Source: Segatella copri (GTDB lineage: Bacteria; Bacteroidota; Bacteroidia; Bacteroidales; Bacteroidaceae). Taken from it: 64,000 nucleotides of DNA. The position numbers were made by a program, and so were the translations under genes. Each line of letters begins with the position of its first letter. The stretch's first letter is position 1. The notes beneath the pieces are model-generated. The model had not been told where the DNA came from. It was given only the letters and a program-made list of their open reading frames with translations, and made no database searches. The DNA lies in the NCBI RefSeq assembly GCF_019127135.1, contig NZ_JAHOEA010000011.1, positions 14,321-78,320 on the forward strand. The letters are read 5' to 3'. This document shows, piece by piece, positions 62,019-64,000 of the stretch.

Positions 62019-62077
62019 TATCAAGTAGCTATTATCATTTTTTAGTCAAGAATTAGAGAATTTTTTCTTGTTAATTT

Positions 62078-62109
62078 CTTGGAAGTTACGAAAGAAAAGC
62101 TTATCTTTG
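62078..62109 (+). promoter_or_regulatory. Promoter of the Rpn-type gene
   Basis: CTTG (62,078-62,081), 20 bp, TATCTTTG (62,102-62,109), 26 bp before the ATG. Confidence 0.65.
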
Positions 62110-62135
62110 CAGCGAGAACATAAAATCGTAAAGAT

Positions 62136-63050
62136 ATGGCAAGATACATCAACCCATTCTCAGACTGGTCGTTCAAACGAATCTTCGGCCAGGAATACAG
62201 CAAAGACTTGCTGATAGAGTTCTTGAACCAGCTGCTCCTGGGAGAGCAGCACATCACGGATGTGAAGTTTAAGGACAAGGAGATGTTGCCAGAAACAAAA
62301 GACCAGAGAGGTATCATCTACGACGTCTTTTGCGAAACTGACACAGGTGAGCACATTATCGTTGAAATGCAAAACAGGAGCCAGACCTATTTCATCGACC
62401 GGTCTCTCTACTATGCATCGAAAACGATAGTAGACCAAGGCGTAAAAGGACAATGGGATTATCATCTCACACCCGTTTATGTTATCTGTTTCATGAACTT
62501 TGATGTAGATGAAAATACGCCAAAGAAGTTCAGAACAGACGTTGTGCTGGCAGACAAGGATAGCGGAGAGGTTTATTCTAACAAGATCCGCTTCATCTAC
62601 TTGGTAATGCCTCTTTTCAAGAAGAAAGAGGAAGAGTGTACTACGTTTTTAGATTGTTGGATTTATAATTTGAAGCATATGGAGACTTTGGAACAAATGC
62701 CTTTCGAGGCTCAGCATAAGATATTCAAGAGACTGGCAGAAATTGCCGACTCAAAGACTCTGACCAAAGAGGAACAGGAGAAATACGACAACAGCATGAT
62801 GGTCATGTGGGACAATTATGCGGTATATAAGCATGCTGAGGAGAAAGGATTAAAAAAAGGTATGGAGAAAGGTATGGAGAAAGGTATGGAGAAAGGTATA
62901 GAGAAAGGTATAGAGAAAGGTATAGAAAAAGGAGAAAAAAAGAGAAATAAAGAGATTGCTTTGAACCTGTTGGCATACAATACTCCAATAGACGTCATTG
63001 CAAAATCCACCGGCTTATCTATCGAAGAGATCAAGAAATTGGAACAATAA
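62136..63050 (+). CDS. Rpn-family PD-(D/E)xK nuclease / putative transposase with KGME repeats
   Basis: 304 residues. The N-terminal PDDEXK_2 domain begins INPFSDWSFKRIFGQEYSKD and includes LPETKDQRGIIYDVFCETD with HIIVEMQNR, whose D...ExQ spacing fits the catalytic D-x(n)-E-x-(K/Q) core. A conserved LTPVYVICFMNFDVD follows. Near the C-terminus, six or seven tetrapeptide units of (M/I)EKG are encoded by 12-bp tandem repeats (about 62,858-62,935), followed by a final helix IDVIAKSTGLSIEEIK. Rpn proteins promote RecA-independent recombination in E. coli. It has its own promoter and terminators. Confidence 0.9.
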   Translation: MARYINPFSDWSFKRIFGQEYSKDLLIEFLNQLLLGEQHITDVKFKDKEMLPETKDQRGIIYDVFCETDTGEHIIVEMQNRSQTYFIDRSLYYASKTIVDQGVKGQWDYHLTPVYVICFMNFDVDENTPKKFRTDVVLADKDSGEVYSNKIRFIYLVMPLFKKKEEECTTFLDCWIYNLKHMETLEQMPFEAQHKIFKRLAEIADSKTLTKEEQEKYDNSMMVMWDNYAVYKHAEEKGLKKGMEKGMEKGMEKGIEKGIEKGIEKGEKKRNKEIALNLLAYNTPIDVIAKSTGLSIEEIKKLEQ

Positions 63051-63084
63051 AATTAACAAAGTTGAGTTAGGAATCAATAATTTG

Positions 63085-63116
63085 AAATCGTCAGCAACCT
63101 GCTGACGATTTTTGGT
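63085..63116 (+). terminator. Terminator after the Rpn-type gene
   Basis: Stem aaatcgtcagc / gctgacgattt with a 5-nt loop and T tail. Confidence 0.85.
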
Positions 63117-63132
63117 TTTACAATGAATCCGA

Positions 63133-63162
63133 GAAAAAGTTCCGCAAACTGCGGAATTTTTT
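63133..63162. terminator. Second hairpin, possible terminator
   Basis: Stem gaaaaagttccgc / gcggaattttttc, loop aaact, T6. It follows the first terminator by 16 bp and could also act on the opposite strand. Confidence 0.6.
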
Positions 63163-63230
63163 CATATAGAGGAGCATATAGCTTGCAAACTTATTAGATT
63201 AGAAGAAAGAAGTCTTTGTAAATAAAGAGT

Positions 63231-63737
63231 ATGCCAGATAGAATGACCATAGAACAGCGCCATAACAACATGGCGGCAATAAGGGGCAGGGATACCAAAC
63301 CGGAGATTCTTGTCAGGAAATTTCTGTGGAGTAGGGGATTCAGGTATCGGCTCAATCATCCACGGTTGCCGGGCAAGCCGGACATCGTGCTGAGGAAATA
63401 TCGCACCTGTATTCTGGTGAACGGGTGCTTCTGGCACGGACATGAGGGGTGCAAATATTATGTGGTGCCGAAATCGAACACCGGGTTCTGGATGGAGAAG
63501 ATCAGGAGGAACCGGGAGAGGGACCATGAGGTGCTGCACCGGCTGGCTGAAATGGGATGGCATACCATCGTGATATGGGAATGCGAACTGAAGCCGGCGG
63601 TAAGGGAGAAGACGCTGGAGTCGCTCGCCTTTACGCTGAACCATATCTATCTGGAAGATCATCATATCAGAAGATATGAATTGCCGGAAGAAGAGCCGGA
63701 AATGGTGGCGGAGCCGGAACCAAGGCATCGTGATTAG
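63231..63737 (+). CDS. vsr: Very short patch repair endonuclease (Vsr)
   Basis: 168 residues. Characteristic sequence MAAIRGRDTKPEILVRKFLW, GFRYRLNHPRLPGKPDIVLR (catalytic Asp in GKPDIV), VNGCFWHGHEGCKY and WECELK near the C-terminus. Vsr nicks at T:G mismatches formed by deamination of 5-methylcytosine, so it fits a locus encoding two C5 methyltransferases, though it lies 3 kb beyond the operon and behind other genes. It is notably GC-rich: 65 of 120 bases at 63,361-63,480, against about one third in the methyltransferase genes. The last 15 residues are acidic. Confidence 0.95.
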   Translation: MPDRMTIEQRHNNMAAIRGRDTKPEILVRKFLWSRGFRYRLNHPRLPGKPDIVLRKYRTCILVNGCFWHGHEGCKYYVVPKSNTGFWMEKIRRNRERDHEVLHRLAEMGWHTIVIWECELKPAVREKTLESLAFTLNHIYLEDHHIRRYELPEEEPEMVAEPEPRHRD

Positions 63738-63946
63738 TAACTGCCTGAAACAGTTCGCTAACTCAAAAAACAGTTCGCCAACGACACAAAAGAGTTCGCT
63801 AACTCAAAAAACAGTTCGCCAACGAAAAGAAAGAAACAGCCCAAGAAGTCAAGCAAAGAAAAGAGTTCGTGAAGGCTAAAAGAGCCATCTACAAACTTAT
63901 CACTTCTAATCCAAAGGTGACAACTGCGCAAATAGCAGTTGTCTAG
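63730..63946 (+). pseudogene. Broken ORF with QFAN repeats ending in a truncated helix-turn-helix
   Basis: From a GTG at 63,730 the frame reads CLKQFANSKN, and the same QFAN(S/E)K phrase recurs in a different frame after each A6 run. The last frame reads EFVKAKRAIYKLITSNPKVT then TAQIAVV and a stop at 63,944. ITSNPKVTTAQIAVV resembles the start of a winged helix (as in AlbA_2/ATP-binding HTH proteins) cut short where the IS-like end begins. Either two single-base deletions or two -1 frameshifts are needed to join the frames. Confidence 0.45.
63752..63825 (+). repeat. 33-bp direct repeat at 41-bp offset
   Basis: agttcgctaactcaaaaaac and the next 13 bases are identical at 63,752-63,784 and 63,793-63,825. 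Each copy contains the heptamer aaaaaac. Confidence 0.85.
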
Positions 63947-64000
63947 AGAGTGTAAACTAAACTGTGTCAAGCTACAATAAAAGTAGTTTAACACAGTTTT
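63945..64000. mobile_element. Possible insertion-sequence end (runs off window)
   Basis: agagtgtaaactaaactgtg at 63,945-63,964 resembles the terminal repeat of IS256-type elements, and aaactgtgtcaagcta / tagtttaacacagttt (63,959-63,974 and 63,984-63,999) form an imperfect dyad. The HTH reading frame stops at its edge. The transposase would be outside the window. Confidence 0.35.

Noticed and set aside
62858..62935. Possible CRISPR-like direct repeats
   Set aside because: Units are 12 bp, without spacers, and encode the KGME array in frame.

Overview
The window is a piece of a Bacteroidales chromosome, most likely a Prevotella/Segatella-type gut or oral species. Evidence: many promoters of the Bacteroidetes form (a TAnnTTTG -7 box, often with TTTG about 20 bp upstream), few Shine-Dalgarno sites, lipoprotein and signal-peptide starts of the MKKxxxx...FAQ type, long-form NusB, DUF5606, PCMD and DUF6377 proteins, and a nusB-yajC-ybbR-coaE gene order. 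These are family recognitions made by eye; no search was run.

Positions 1 to about 42,000 are mainly core chromosome. In order: a cyclophilin (cut by the window edge), an outer-membrane protein, an operon of M48 protease, NfeD and SPFH proteins plus a WecB-like protein that lacks catalytic residues, a His-rich COG0523 metal chaperone, a GNAT, a divergent LigA, a serpin, PBP1A with a DUF308 protein, a histidine phosphatase, an SDR, a DUF6377 regulator, rfbD-rfbB, a three-gene envelope operon (PCMD, Omp85-like, EptA-like), a GNAT-nitrilase fusion, menC-menE, aroB, a TonB-type barrel, a small porin, rplY-pth-hslR, nusB-yajC-ybbR-coaE-DUF5606 and a MATE pump. Intergenic gaps carry unusual repeats: 22-bp tandem repeats, short SSR families (GTGAAGA, AAAGTTC, TTAATAGTT) and two complete copies of a 246-bp palindromic MITE-like element.

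Positions about 42,000-49,700 form a degraded mobile or phage-like island, mostly on the minus strand: a BRO/Ant antirepressor, DUF5675, a DUF3987 primase-helicase-like protein whose linkers contain the same SSR families in frame, several very small ORFs, a fused HicA-HicB ORF with a clear operator-promoter, and nucleotidyltransferase remnants.

Positions about 49,700-64,000 are a defence island. The plus-strand operon 50,039-60,143 encodes an XRE regulator, two overlapping C5-cytosine methyltransferases, an NgoFVII/PLD-type nuclease, an McrB-like AAA+ protein, a LlaJI/McrC-like nuclease, an uncharacterised protein with two copies of a domain that is also fused to the McrB C-terminus, and an SF2 helicase. 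I read this as an extended LlaJI/BsuMI-type restriction system, with base composition changing abruptly inside mcrB exactly at the junction between the N-terminal domain and the AAA+ domain. Downstream are a solitary MntA-like nucleotidyltransferase, an unrecognised two-gene cassette flanked by direct repeats derived from the palindromic element, a truncated and an intact Rpn-type nuclease, a GC-rich vsr gene, and a broken HTH gene cut by what looks like an IS end.
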